Shown here in pieces: positions 1 to 9,766 of a stretch of 64,000 nt of DNA. This DNA comes from Bacteroidia bacterium (GTDB lineage Bacteria > Bacteroidota > Bacteroidia > J057): contig JAWKNO010000002.1 in assembly GCA_041391665.1 (NCBI GenBank), positions 1,550,001-1,614,000 on the forward strand. The letters run 5' to 3'. The first letter of the stretch is position 1, and each line of letters opens with the position of its first letter. Both the position numbers and the translations under genes were made by a program. The notes below the pieces were generated by a model. It was not told the DNA's origin and did not search any database. It saw only the letters and a program-made list of their open reading frames with translations.

Positions 1-354
1 AAAGCTACGGATAATTCCTGGGCATTCAGGTGTGATAGTCTAGAAGGTATCCTAAATACGATATATCCCCATTTTTCCCAAAAATGGAAATCAGATTCAT
101 TAGGGTGTGATAGATTTAGAATGATAATATTTTCTTTAAAATCGCTTTTTATATTAAAAGATTGGAGTTCAACTTGTGTAGAAAATGTATTAGGAATCCC
201 GAATAGTATCGTGGAAACAGAGGAAAAGAAGATAGTAGAGATGTCCTATATTCTTTCTCAAAATGAATGCGAAGGATATAGTCCCTATTATGAGCTTAAC
301 ATCATATTTAACGAACAGGGATTTGTGAGAGCATTTGGGGTGGTTCTGGAGTAA
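1..354 (+). CDS. Hypothetical protein, 5'-truncated by the window edge
   Basis: The frame is open from base 1 and ends at TAA 352-354, so the N-terminus lies outside the window; at least 117 residues remain. An internal ATG exists at 121, but coding-like sequence continues upstream of it. The C-terminal part has the order short helix, 'LGIP' turn, then two beta strands ending in 'IIFNEQGFVRAFGVV'. This loosely recalls small BamE/SmpA-like folds, where an LGxP turn precedes a hairpin; that is a weak inference. No signal peptide can be judged. The base composition is more AT-rich than the genes from 2746 onward. I do not recognise a family, and the neighbour downstream is a broken surface gene. 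Confidence 0.5.
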   Translation, partial: KATDNSWAFRCDSLEGILNTIYPHFSQKWKSDSLGCDRFRMIIFSLKSLFILKDWSSTCVENVLGIPNSIVETEEKKIVEMSYILSQNECEGYSPYYELNIIFNEQGFVRAFGVVLE

Positions 355-494
355 GGCAGTAAGTTAATAAACAAGTATGGACTACACTATACCACACCCA
401 CCAAAAGCGGCCAATGAACATGGGCTCTCTATAAAAACCTGATATGTAACGCAACTCACTCAACGGTTCCCACTCCCCCTCAAAACCCAACCTA

Positions 495-2731
495 TTGCCA
501 TACGTTAAACTCATATTCCCTCTCTTTTTTTTCTTCCCCCTGATCGTCCAGGCGCAGGTGGAGATATTTCTGGCGAGTGGCTCGTCTTCTTTCCTTCCGG
601 AGGGGGCTTTTGCCTTCCGGCTGCAAAACCACCACCCTGCGTCGCAGCGGGTATATGTTACCGCCCGGTTGAAAACCAGCCGGGAAATCCTTTTCCTCCA
701 GTCTGCACCCGTTTTACTTGCACCCGGCGGGCGCACTTTTTTGCCGGGTGAGATTCCGGTTGTGCATATGGAAGGAGTCGAATCCCTTCCGGCAGGGGTT
801 TATACCTTTTGCCTTTCGGTCATTCAGGAAGATAACGGGCAGGAATTGGGTACTCAGTGTGTGTCCCGGCGATACGAAACCACACCGATTTCCCCCACAG
901 CTTCGGCAAACAAAAAAAAACAGCCGGTTGCTTTTTCCGGTCAGGCACGCCTCACGGCCCGCATCTCCAACCAGCCTGATCTTTTCACCGGGATTCCACC
1001 GCGCTATATCCGCTTTCAGGCAAGTCCGCGTGTGTCGGTGTGGGGTATTCACCCGCCAGTTACTCTCCACGATGCGGCAACAGGCATTGACAAAAATACA
1101 GGCCGCTGCCAGGGGAAATTTACCCGAGGATATCTCCTTAACCCATAAAATACAGGCCTTGCGGGAATCAGCTTATCAGAAGGCCCTGCATCAGTTGGGC
1201 CCTTATCAGAAGATTCTGCAAGACTCAACCCTCCTTTCCCAACTTAAGGAACTCGAACAACTGGATCGAATCCGGCAGGTACTGGCTTCTCCGGAATATA
1301 CGGAAATTCGCCTTGATTGCGAATCGCTGGATAAAAAAACAGAAGGATGGGATAGGGAAAAACTCGGTGGGTATCTGGATTCCCTCCGGATCAATGACTA
1401 TCTGCGGTTTCGCCAGTTGCAGCGAATCCGAAGCCAGTGTGAAAATCTCCGCCGACTGGAGGAAAAACGCAACAAGCTTGAGCAACTCGAAAAAACCCTT
1501 CGAAAAGCCCAAGCTCTTCGGGAAAAACTCGAGGAAGCGGAAAAACTCAAACAGGGAAATATTTCTACCCTCCTTCAGGAACCAGATGCATTGCGTTCAC
1601 TGGGCGTGTTTTCCAAAGCACGTTCCTTCCTGGCTTCGGTCGAAAAGCTGGGAATAGGCACAGTATTTCCCTATTTTTCTCCTTTGAGTGTGAATGGTAT
1701 TGCCGTCAAAGGGCTGGAGGTTGCCGCCAATTAACTTTACGGGTTGGATGGCCGGTTACTGCTTTGGAAATCTCGTCTGATCCTCGAAGGAGAATGGAAT
1801 CAATCATTCCCAACTGGAGGCGGAATCCGGCTCAGTGTATCTCCCCTTCCGGGATACGGTATCCTGGGTGAATCCGGTATCTGGCCCTTCCCGCATTCAG
1901 GGACAAGCATGGTCTGTTCAGGTGGTGGCCACACCGGGTGCCAGCACCCGGTTTTTGGGCCGGATGACAGGGATTCAGCCTGGTTATTACTCCATGGGCG
2001 CGCCCTTGCTTATCACGGACCGACAGCGGTATGAATTCCGCACCGACCAATCTCTCTGGAAAGGAAAATTCACCCTTTCTGGCTTTGCCCGGCGAGATTT
2101 TGACAATCTTCTTCCTTACAAAATAACCCGCACGACGGTAACTTCCGCAGGGGTAAGTCTCCGGCTCCGGCCCAGAAAGCTACCCTATTTTCAGCTTCAG
2201 TTCGCCCCCCTCTATCGGGAAAATAATCGAACCGACAGTCTGCAACTTTCTGATCGGATATCCGTGATTTCGGCTACCAGTGGTTACAGCTTCTCTTTCG
2301 GGGGAATGACAGCTACTACCTCCTTCCTGTATTCCCAACAGATCAGCCGAAGCCTTTCGGGGAAAACCGACTTTTCTGCAAATATGGTCAATCTGAGCCA
2401 GGTACTCACTTTTTCGATTCCCTTTAGTCTGAATGCCACAGGTTCGTACCTCCACTCCCAATGGTCGCAGGATTTTCATCAAACCTGGACAGTGGATCTT
2501 TCAGGTAGTGCGACTTTTTTTCAGAAATGGAGCAATACTTTCGGGGGTATGCTAATGCAGGAACGAGGAAGAACCTCACGTAAAAGTCTTTATCTGAACA
2601 GCAGTTTTCCCTTACTAAAAAACCTCAACGCAGAAGTTTTATTCCAGCAGGACTTTTTTAATCCCTACACCGAAGACCGGCCGGTATTTCAACAATATTT
2701 CTGCCAATGTGGGGTGATGTATCGATGGTAA
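495..2731 (+). pseudogene. Frameshifted large surface/outer-membrane beta-barrel protein
   Basis: Three coding stretches in different frames form one gene. The first (495 to about 1070, TTG start, frame 3) begins with a hydrophobic signal peptide ending 'VQAQ' and continues as a beta-rich domain. At about 1060-1080 coding moves to frame 1, giving a charged helical, coiled-coil-like stretch rich in 'LEKL/RKAQAL' that runs to a TAA at 1732. From about 1736 coding moves to frame 2, meets an in-frame TGA at 1778-1780, and then runs openly to 2731 with alternating aromatic and polar residues typical of an outer-membrane barrel, ending in 'MYRW'. An intact version would be about 740 residues. I do not know its function. 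It converges on the CHU_C protein gene with 14 bp between them. Either the gene is dead or the assembly carries indel errors; three lesions in 0.8 kb can arise both ways. Confidence 0.65.
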
Positions 2732-2745
2732 TTCTTTTTGTTAGC

Positions 2746-5700
2746 CTACCGTATCAGCGTTACCGTCCCGGCTCTGACCTGAGTCAGTGCCCTCACCCGG
2801 TTTTCATAGGTGTAGATCACCTGCCAGGTGTAAACACCCTCCGGCAGGGCTTTGCCTCCTGACCGTCCGTCCCAGCTCTGATCGGGGCTGTTGCTTTCAA
2901 ACACCTTTTCCCCCCACCGGTTGAAAATCTGTAGCTGAAACTGCAAAAATCCGCACTGATAGCCGATGCTGAACCGGTCGTTGTACCCGTCATTGTTGGG
3001 GGTAAATCCCGTGGGCAGGTAGAGGTAACAGTTGCAATCCACCGTCCGGACTTCCATCGAATCGCTTCGGCTGCCACAGGTGTTAAACACTTCCACAAAG
3101 TACAGCCCCGCTTCCCGCACCAGATACTCCGGCTGATCCGATCCGTCTTGCCAGCGGTAGCGGTTCCCCGTTCCCGAGACATCCAACCGGTAGGTCTGTC
3201 CTTCGCAGAGGGTGGTGTCTGCCGGAAGTGCCACTTCGGGCAGGGTCTCGTACCGGATTCGGATTTCATCCGTCTCACTGCCACAGGCCGTGCTAAGGGT
3301 AACCGCATAGGTTCCCGCCGTCTGAATCAGAAAAGATGGAAGTATCGAACCGTCCTGCCACTGGTAGGCAGCACCGGCAAACGTAGCATCCAGCAGGAGA
3401 GTTTCTCCTTCACAAAGGGTGGTGTCCGAACCGAGATTTACTGCCGGACTTGTGCCGTAATCCACCACCAGGGTATCGCGCAACTCCCCACAGTAAGCAG
3501 AAAGCGTAACGGCATAGGTTCCCGGAGCGGCAATGAGAAAACCGGGGCCGGTCGAACCATCCTGCCAGCGGTAGCTTGCACCGGGAAAAGCGACATTCAC
3601 CTCCAGGGTGGCCCCATCGCAAAGGAGGGTATCCGCTCCGAGTGAAAGTACCGGCAGGGGTTGGTAGGTTACAACAAGGGTATCCCTGAATTCACAGGCG
3701 GTGTTGGTCAGGGTAACGGAATATACCCCTGCTGTGCTGACCATCAGAATGGAAGCTGTGCTGCCGTTTTGCCAGAGGGCTGTGGCCCCGGGAAATGTGG
3801 CATCCAGCCGAAGGGTACTGCCTTCGCAGAGAATCGTATCTTCTCCCAGTTCCACCACAGGAACCGGGTCATAAAAAATTTCTACGGTATCGGCAACCGT
3901 TCCACAGAAGGTGGAGAGGGCTGCGGAATAGGTTCCCGGCCCAGAGACGAGAAATACGGAATCCGTTGTTCCGTCCTGCCAGAGATAATTCCCTCCGGGA
4001 AAAGCTGCCGAAAGGAGCAGGGTTTCTCCCGTGCAAAGGGTCTGATCACTGCCCAGGCTGATTTGCGGCTGGGGCAATACGGCCACATCCACCGAGTCTT
4101 TCACACTGCTACAGGCATTGCTCACGGTCAATACATATAATCCTGCCGTGCTCACCGTTCGCACCGAATCGGTGAGGTTGTCATTCCAGAGGTAGTTCAG
4201 CGGGGAAAAACTGCTCAGAACGCCCGAAAGCACCAGACTTTCTCCGGCACAAAGGGTGGTATCAGGCCCAAGACTCAGGGGAAGGAGGGTGTCGGTTTCG
4301 ACAAGGATCGAATCACGGGAACTCCCGCAGGTATTGGTGGCCTCGGCCCAGTAGAGTCCGGAGGCACTGATCAGAAACTGACTGGCAGTCGAACTATCCT
4401 GCCAGAGATAGGAAGCGCCGGAGGTAGTGATATCGGGCAGAAAGGACGATCCGGGACAGAGAAAAGTATCCACCCCCAACTCCACCTGGGGCAGGGTGTC
4501 AATATTCACGAGGATCGAATCGCGAAAAGTGCCACAGGCATTGGCAGCTTCGGCCCAGTAAAGCCCGGAGGCAGTTACCGGGAAGGTGTTTAGTGTCGAA
4601 CCGTCCTGCCAGAGGTAATTCACCGGCTGATTTCCCGCCAGAAGTGAGAGCGGTGTGCCACTGCAAAGGGTGGAATCGGGCCCCAGATCCACCAAGGGTT
4701 GGGGCAAAACCGAGAGGGTATCGCGCAGGGTATCGGGTTCGGGACAGCCGCGATAGATGATTACTTCGACCGGATAGGTGCCGGGGGTATTGTAGAGATG
4801 AACCGGTGCGGGGTCATTGGCAAAGTTGAGCATCCCCGAACCCGGGTCGCCAAAATCCCAGAGGGCTGAATCCAGTCCACGAACCCCCGAAAGGGAAAAA
4901 AATGTCGTATCACCGGTGCAGTGAACCGTCCCATTGCTACTTCCTCCCCCTGAAAGGGAAATCTCAAAGGGCAGCAGATAATGTGCCAGGAAGGTGGGCG
5001 TGAAATTATGAGTTCGCCCAGGAAAGAGGTTTATTCCCTGATTCAGATAGGTACAGGCTGTTCCCGGTAAATTGGGGTGGGCAATCACATCCATCGTATA
5101 GGTCATTCCATCCTCCCTCGTTACATAAATCCGACCATCCGGCCCTAGTTGCATGGTAACTAATCCTGTCTGAGCAGTACTTATTCCTACCGGGGTAACC
5201 GAATTGATGACTGCCGCAGGCGACCCGGCATTCAGATCGTATTGATACATGACTGAATCATTGAGATATGTCCGATACAATTTCGAACCATCCGGAGAAA
5301 ATTCCAGGCCCATGGTATTGTCATCATTATAGGAGGAAGTGATTTCAGGAAGAAAAAGGGGATTGCTGACGATCCCCGTTCCGGGATCAAAATCTAACAC
5401 CACGGTCGTATCCGTCTTCTGAAGGGTAAGTGCCAGTCTTTTCCCATCCGGAGAAAATTTTGTTTGCCCCAAAAAAATAAAATCAAAATAAGAAAGTCCG
5501 GTAGAAATCGGGCCGACATAACTGATAACCGGAACGGGGTTAAGTCCGGAAGCGGTGATCAGGTATGCATGAAATTCATCGGTTGCGCCATCAAGGGTTA
5601 CCACCCATATATCGGTCTGGTTGCTGTGTTGAACACCGGCAATTTTACCGGAAGCACTGTCTTCCAGAAAAGTGTTTTTCATAATCACATCCCCCATTCC

Positions 5701-6135
5701 TCCCTGAAGACTCATATCCACAACAGAATAACATAGGATGGTTTCTTCATTTGGGTAGGTTGTATTAATATAATCACGACCTGTAGTGAAAATATAATAG
5801 AGATTTCCATTTCCCGGATGAGGCACAACGACGGTTTGCACATTGGGATATCCAAATAATCCTGTTCCATTAGGCATGATCTGGTGATTGCGATTCCATA
5901 CCTCCTCGTCATTGGTGTAAAAAACCAGATTGCCGCAGGGATCCGACAGGGTGGCACCACCCCAGATAAGCATTTGCATAGGACTATTATTCAGCAGCGA
6001 GGGAGGATTGGTATGAAAGTCCAGACCTGTGCTGTCATAACCAAAGTACCAGTGAAAGGCTTCACCCTGAGCCAGACTGGCGGAAAATGGAAACAGGGTA
6101 AGCAAAAAAATGCAGGCAAGGGCAGGTAATTTCAT
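2746..6135 (-). CDS. Secreted multi-repeat protein with T9SS type B (CHU_C) sorting domain
   Basis: The protein has 1129 residues from ATG 6135. A further 14 codons upstream are open, but the signal peptide starts at this Met ('MKLPALACIFLLTLF...SLAQ'). Residues of about 25-390 look like a beta-propeller-type region with repeated 'FSPDGxxL' strands. A PKD-like domain follows ('WDFGDPGSG...Y'). Then come eight tandem Ig-like units of about 80 residues, each opening with the pattern V-x-L-G-x-D-x-x-L-C-x-G and containing 'YLWQDGS'; each carries conserved cysteines. The last 90 residues ('FTPNNDGYNDRF...IFNRWGEKVF...WDG...LPEGVYTW') are a gliding-motility CHU_C domain, a type IX secretion signal. 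Known for the family: such proteins are exported and attached to or released from the surface. Role in adhesion is inference. Confidence 0.9.
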   Translation of the reverse strand: MKLPALACIFLLTLFPFSASLAQGEAFHWYFGYDSTGLDFHTNPPSLLNNSPMQMLIWGGATLSDPCGNLVFYTNDEEVWNRNHQIMPNGTGLFGYPNVQTVVVPHPGNGNLYYIFTTGRDYINTTYPNEETILCYSVVDMSLQGGMGDVIMKNTFLEDSASGKIAGVQHSNQTDIWVVTLDGATDEFHAYLITASGLNPVPVISYVGPISTGLSYFDFIFLGQTKFSPDGKRLALTLQKTDTTVVLDFDPGTGIVSNPLFLPEITSSYNDDNTMGLEFSPDGSKLYRTYLNDSVMYQYDLNAGSPAAVINSVTPVGISTAQTGLVTMQLGPDGRIYVTREDGMTYTMDVIAHPNLPGTACTYLNQGINLFPGRTHNFTPTFLAHYLLPFEISLSGGGSSNGTVHCTGDTTFFSLSGVRGLDSALWDFGDPGSGMLNFANDPAPVHLYNTPGTYPVEVIIYRGCPEPDTLRDTLSVLPQPLVDLGPDSTLCSGTPLSLLAGNQPVNYLWQDGSTLNTFPVTASGLYWAEAANACGTFRDSILVNIDTLPQVELGVDTFLCPGSSFLPDITTSGASYLWQDSSTASQFLISASGLYWAEATNTCGSSRDSILVETDTLLPLSLGPDTTLCAGESLVLSGVLSSFSPLNYLWNDNLTDSVRTVSTAGLYVLTVSNACSSVKDSVDVAVLPQPQISLGSDQTLCTGETLLLSAAFPGGNYLWQDGTTDSVFLVSGPGTYSAALSTFCGTVADTVEIFYDPVPVVELGEDTILCEGSTLRLDATFPGATALWQNGSTASILMVSTAGVYSVTLTNTACEFRDTLVVTYQPLPVLSLGADTLLCDGATLEVNVAFPGASYRWQDGSTGPGFLIAAPGTYAVTLSAYCGELRDTLVVDYGTSPAVNLGSDTTLCEGETLLLDATFAGAAYQWQDGSILPSFLIQTAGTYAVTLSTACGSETDEIRIRYETLPEVALPADTTLCEGQTYRLDVSGTGNRYRWQDGSDQPEYLVREAGLYFVEVFNTCGSRSDSMEVRTVDCNCYLYLPTGFTPNNDGYNDRFSIGYQCGFLQFQLQIFNRWGEKVFESNSPDQSWDGRSGGKALPEGVYTWQVIYTYENRVRALTQVRAGTVTLIR

Positions 6136-6320
6136 TGCTGGAATTGTGTTTGGGGGAAGATACAATTTTCTCAGCAAAAAACTCCCTGTTTTTTCAGAAA
6201 AATGGCTTCTTTCTGATATTTGAATTAAGGAAAATTATTCAGTTGAACTCCCTGAAAATCAGCCATCCAACGGAATTATCCTCGTTACATGATCTGTCAG
6301 TAAATGTGTCAGAAGAAAAC

Positions 6321-6358
6321 AAAAAAACTCCCCGGCAAGTCTATCTGCCGGAGAGTTT
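6321..6358 (-). terminator. Rho-independent terminator of ssrA
   Basis: Read on the minus strand, an AACTC-x-CCGGCA arm (mirrored at 6346-6357 and 6326-6337) closes an 8-nt loop and is followed directly by a run of seven T. The stem has 11 base pairs and one mismatch. It lies 14 nt past the tmRNA 3' end, so it most simply terminates that transcript. Confidence 0.85.
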
Positions 6359-6371
6359 CGTTCATATGGTG

Positions 6372-6740
6372 TGGAGACGGAGGGAGTCGAACCCTCGTCC
6401 GGAGAAAGCATACATAGAGCCTTCTACATGCTTAGTTGTTCTTTGTTACTCGTCAGGATACCCGAACAACGGGGGCGTGCCTGATGAGTTTGCCTCTAGT
6501 CTTAGGCTGTGGCCAAGGCCGTTCACAGCAGCAACCTGTCGGGGTTGATGTGTTTTCCATATGAGAGTCTGACAGATAAAAACTCCCGGAAAACATCTCA
6601 GAACTTAGTCTAACTAAGCTGCGAGAGCGTAATTTCTTTCGCCATTTATGGTTTGCAGAAGTGGATTTAAGTGGTTCCTCTACACCCCACTGCATGCTTA
6701 TACTTTACATTTACCGACCCGTCAATTCCGTGTCGTCCCC
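6372..6740 (-). ncRNA. ssrA: tmRNA (transfer-messenger RNA)
   Basis: This RNA rescues stalled ribosomes together with SmpB. Read on the minus strand it starts GGGGACGACACGG and ends with a T-arm (GAGGGTTCGACTCCCTC) and the acceptor strand CGTCTCC, which pairs with the 5' GGGGACG (one G-U). CCA is not exactly encoded, so it is probably added after processing. The tag reading frame lies at 6643-6614: resume codon GGC, then peptide GERNYALAA and a TAG stop. The resume codon is 98 nt from the 5' end, as expected. Bacteroidota tags are commonly G-E-x-N-Y-A-L-A-A, so Arg at position 3 is the only deviation. A promoter (6772-6804) and a terminator (6321-6358) flank it. Confidence 0.96.
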
Positions 6741-6771
6741 ATTTCAAAATAACTTGCTGTTGCCAGCGATA

Positions 6772-6804
6772 CAAATATACGAATCGCAATCTAAATAGTT
6801 GCAA
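6772..6804 (-). promoter_or_regulatory. Bacteroidota-type promoter of ssrA
   Basis: On the minus strand TTGC (6804-6801, -33 region) is followed after 21 nt by TATATTTG (6779-6772), a perfect TAnnTTTG -7 box. Transcription would start near 6765, giving a precursor leader of about 25 nt before the mature tmRNA 5' end at 6740, which RNase P would remove. Confidence 0.75.
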
Positions 6805-6814
6805 TTTTTCATTA

Positions 6815-6926
6815 GCTATTAGCTATTGGCTATTGGCCATTAGCTATTGGCTATTGGCTATTGGCTATTGGCTATTGGCTATTGGCTATTGGCCATTAGC
6901 TATTGGCTATTGGCTATTGGCTATTA
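6815..6926. repeat. 16-copy heptanucleotide tandem array (GCTATTG)
   Basis: Sixteen head-to-tail 7-bp units, mostly GCTATTG with variants GCTATTA and GCCATTA, fill 112 bp between the ssrA promoter and the DUF1573 gene. The last unit ends at 6926 and the stop codon of the minus-strand gene starts at 6927, so the array abuts the coding end exactly. All six frames lack stops over long stretches, which yields spurious ORFs of the type 'YWLLAIG'. A related interrupted array lies at 18856-18911. Confidence 0.95.
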
Positions 6927-8048
6927 TTAACGCTGGCTTCTCACTGCCGGACCGGCATCATCCATATGGAAAGGATCTTTTTCCACTTCCACTTTCAGTC
7001 GCAATACGATTGTCGGACTGTCGGGGTCATTGGAGCGAACAGTGATGGTTTTGGTCTGCGCGCCGCTGCGTCCTCTGGAGTCAAATGTGGCCACAATCTC
7101 AGAGGTTTTTCCTCCTGCGATCACCATGTCTTTGGGTGCAGTGGCTGTACATCCACAGGATGCTTTTACGGATTCTATCACCAGGTCATCGAGGCCTGTA
7201 TTTTTGAATTTGTAGGCGTAAACGACTTTTTCCCCGTCGATCACAGATCCGCCATCATACTCCGTAACTTCAAACTCAATATTGGGCATGCGGTCCAGTT
7301 CGGCCTGTGTATACACCTTATTGAGGCTTCCGTTGATCTGAATAGACTTACCGGGGTTTTCTGCTTCGTCTGTATAAATGACTACCTGCTTGCTAAAGGT
7401 GCCGGGAGTAATAAATTTGTCTCCCATGATGCGGATTTTGAGGGTCGTTTTTTCTCCGGGAATAATTTCTGTTTTTTCAGGAGTTACCTCAAACATCATT
7501 TCTTTATCGTAACGACCCGTAAATGTGATCTTATATGGGCTCACATTTTTCACCTTCACTTCGATGGTTTTTTCTTCATCTGAATTGAGCGTCCCGATGC
7601 TGTGATTGATCTTGTCAAGCGCAAGGCCGCCCATATTATGTGCGTAAGCGATAAAATCTTCTGCACCTTCCGGCTGTTTTACATCGCCCTTAATATACAG
7701 AATAACGGGTTTTTCAAGGGTATCATAGGTAACTGTTACCGTTTTGGTAAATGGCCCTACCCTGCTGGTATTATACTGAACTTTGATTTCACCGATTTCT
7801 CCAGGCTTTACAGCGTCCTTTGTCCAGGAAGGGGTCGTACAACCGCACGATGCCTTTACCCGGCTGAGGGTTACAGGTTCTCCGGATGTATTGGTGAATT
7901 TAAATGTGTATATGGCTGGATCGTCTTTGTTGAGGTCGCCAAACTCATGTGTGGTTTTCTCAAACTTAATTTTCCCGTCTGACTGTGCATAGGTATACAC
8001 ACCCATCAAAAACAAAACAAAGAGCAGGGTAATGGATCTGGCTTTCAT
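6927..8048 (-). CDS. Exported DUF1573 domain protein
   Basis: The protein has 373 residues from ATG 8048; the 11 codons upstream belong to the leader. A signal peptide ('MKARSITLLFVLFLMGVYTYAQ') precedes three ASH/Ig-like modules. Modules one and three carry the DUF1573 hallmark 'VKASCGCT' after a 'YTFKFTNT' or 'YAYKFKNT' strand; the middle module lacks the cysteines. Known for the family: envelope or secreted proteins of Bacteroidota with no fixed function. The CGC pairs might bind metal or form disulfides; this is inference. A strong -7 box lies 23 bp upstream of the start. The gene appears monocistronic, with the heptamer array directly behind its stop codon. Confidence 0.88.
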   Translation of the reverse strand: MKARSITLLFVLFLMGVYTYAQSDGKIKFEKTTHEFGDLNKDDPAIYTFKFTNTSGEPVTLSRVKASCGCTTPSWTKDAVKPGEIGEIKVQYNTSRVGPFTKTVTVTYDTLEKPVILYIKGDVKQPEGAEDFIAYAHNMGGLALDKINHSIGTLNSDEEKTIEVKVKNVSPYKITFTGRYDKEMMFEVTPEKTEIIPGEKTTLKIRIMGDKFITPGTFSKQVVIYTDEAENPGKSIQINGSLNKVYTQAELDRMPNIEFEVTEYDGGSVIDGEKVVYAYKFKNTGLDDLVIESVKASCGCTATAPKDMVIAGGKTSEIVATFDSRGRSGAQTKTITVRSNDPDSPTIVLRLKVEVEKDPFHMDDAGPAVRSQR

Positions 8049-8070
8049 AACGTTCAAAATTAATGAATGA

Positions 8071-8078
8071 CAAATATA
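8071..8078 (-). promoter_or_regulatory. -7 box (TATATTTG) of the DUF1573 gene
   Basis: On the minus strand the sequence TATATTTG matches TAnnTTTG exactly. The predicted start near 8064 gives a 5' leader of about 16 nt before ATG 8048, which supports that start codon over the upstream in-frame Met. I see no clear -33 element. Confidence 0.6.
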
Positions 8079-8092
8079 CACCTTTTCAATAA

Positions 8093-9766
8093 CTATTTCA
8101 GCGCATTTTGTGGAAGATACATCAAACGGTATAACGTTCCTCCCGGCTCAGAAATTATCTGTTCGGGGGGGGCTGCTTCCGAAAATACCTGGCCTATTTC
8201 TGATTTCCGAATACTCCCCCCGCTGCGTATCAATATCTCTATGGGTCGGGACGATTCAAAATGGGTTTCCAGCAGGTGGGAAAAGTTGATCATACTCACA
8301 CCTGTCCACGCCAGAACCACAGCTTCATCCTCTTCCCAGAAAGTAGAACCCCGCGCAATTACCAACGGCATACCGGCATTTTTCACCCTTTCCTCAGCAT
8401 AATGACAGGTATTCAGGATAAATTGATTTTCAGGATCGTACCGGGTCTCTCTGGTATCTTTTTTTATAAACCTTGAATAATACCGGAAAGACCGGTGTCC
8501 GATACCAAAAAGTAATGCGGATAGTAAAAAGAAGCGCAAAGCCGTACGCCCCATCCGGCTGGTATCGTGATCAAATAACCTCACCAACAAAAACATGGAC
8601 AAACCTACCAGCAACGGCGCATAATAGCGGGTTTCCTCCACATATGTCCACGTTTTGCCCTCGTAAACTTCTACCGGATTTACCAAAGAAAGCAACATAA
8701 GGGTACCGGAAACAACCAGAATAGCAACCAGAAACATCGCCGAAAGCACGGTGCTGACTGGCCGGACTGGCGCTTTCGCCTGTAAAAAATCATTTCCATG
8801 CTGCCGCCACATTCGCAGGGGAAACAGCATAAGACCGATCGTAGATGCCACATACAACAGCCGAATGATAAAGACCGCCAGGGGCTGTTTTATACCTAGT
8901 TTTACGATGATGGCATCCTGCCCCATAAAAAACAGTGATTTCAAAGGAAAGGCAGACATTCGCAGCAGATTTTCCAGATGAACCTTGCCCCCGGAAACCA
9001 TATCGTTGAGATTTCCCGACTGGCTATGTGTCGGATGCAGAATCAACCAAAAACCCGTCATCAAAATGAAACCTATACCAGTAGCCCAAAGGGCAGTTTT
9101 TTTTCTTTCCGGGGTATCACGCCATGCAGAAACCAGCCCAATCGCAGGCCCGGTAATCATCAGCGGGATATACGCATATCGAAACCAGCCGGCAAACAAG
9201 AACCCGGCAAAAGCTACTGCCAGCCATAAGCCTGATATTTTCTCCCTGCAAAAACCCTTAACCCAGGCACCAGTTGCCAGCAAAAACACTCCTAAGGCGA
9301 TTTCCTCACTCGCTGTTGTAAAATGAAAAGGGGTAAAGGAAAATATCCAGAAAAGAAAAAACAAAGGATAAACTGCCGGGGAAATTTCTTTCCGAAGCAG
9401 TGAAAGCAGCACATGCGCGCCGGCAAATACAAGAATTACTCCCAGATATTCCAGTAATAGGGCTGAATAGAACCACCCTTGCATACCATCGGCAGAATTA
9501 CCTACAAGCTGATAAACCCACGCAACGGCGACCGAATATCCCGGTGGCCACCCGTGAACAGGCACCATTGAAATAGCGGAAATATCGGAAACAGACGCCA
9601 TTGGCAAAGTCATGCCATTGCCTTTCAACCAGTTGATTGCGGCCAGAATCTGAACATTTCGATCAGAGCCGGAATAAGTAAAAAATGTATGGACGTGAAA
9701 TAGCTGACTGGACAGTGCAATCCAGAAAAAAACTGGGCGGAGATATTTCGAAAAAAACAAAGACAT
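8093..9766 (-). CDS. Multi-pass membrane protein, GT39/PMT-like glycosyltransferase
   Basis: The protein has 557 residues with about 10-11 hydrophobic segments and a soluble C-terminal domain of about 130 residues. An extracytoplasmic loop after the first segment contains 'SGSDRNVQILAAINWLKGNGMTLP' and 'HGWPPGYSV', the arrangement seen in ArnT/PMT-like (GT-C fold) lipid-sugar transferases, where an acidic residue in the first loop is catalytic. Here no clear DE pair is present, so the donor and acceptor are unknown. Function as a transferase of sugar from a polyprenyl carrier to an envelope molecule is inference. It is alone between the DUF1573 gene and a divergent T9SS cargo gene. Confidence 0.6.
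   Translation of the reverse strand: MSLFFSKYLRPVFFWIALSSQLFHVHTFFTYSGSDRNVQILAAINWLKGNGMTLPMASVSDISAISMVPVHGWPPGYSVAVAWVYQLVGNSADGMQGWFYSALLLEYLGVILVFAGAHVLLSLLRKEISPAVYPLFFLFWIFSFTPFHFTTASEEIALGVFLLATGAWVKGFCREKISGLWLAVAFAGFLFAGWFRYAYIPLMITGPAIGLVSAWRDTPERKKTALWATGIGFILMTGFWLILHPTHSQSGNLNDMVSGGKVHLENLLRMSAFPLKSLFFMGQDAIIVKLGIKQPLAVFIIRLLYVASTIGLMLFPLRMWRQHGNDFLQAKAPVRPVSTVLSAMFLVAILVVSGTLMLLSLVNPVEVYEGKTWTYVEETRYYAPLLVGLSMFLLVRLFDHDTSRMGRTALRFFLLSALLFGIGHRSFRYYSRFIKKDTRETRYDPENQFILNTCHYAEERVKNAGMPLVIARGSTFWEEDEAVVLAWTGVSMINFSHLLETHFESSRPIEILIRSGGSIRKSEIGQVFSEAAPPEQIISEPGGTLYRLMYLPQNALK

Noticed and set aside
6671..7045. Plus-strand ORFs of type YWLLAIG over the heptamer array
   Set aside because: They are translation artefacts of a 7-bp tandem repeat and run antisense into the DUF1573 gene.
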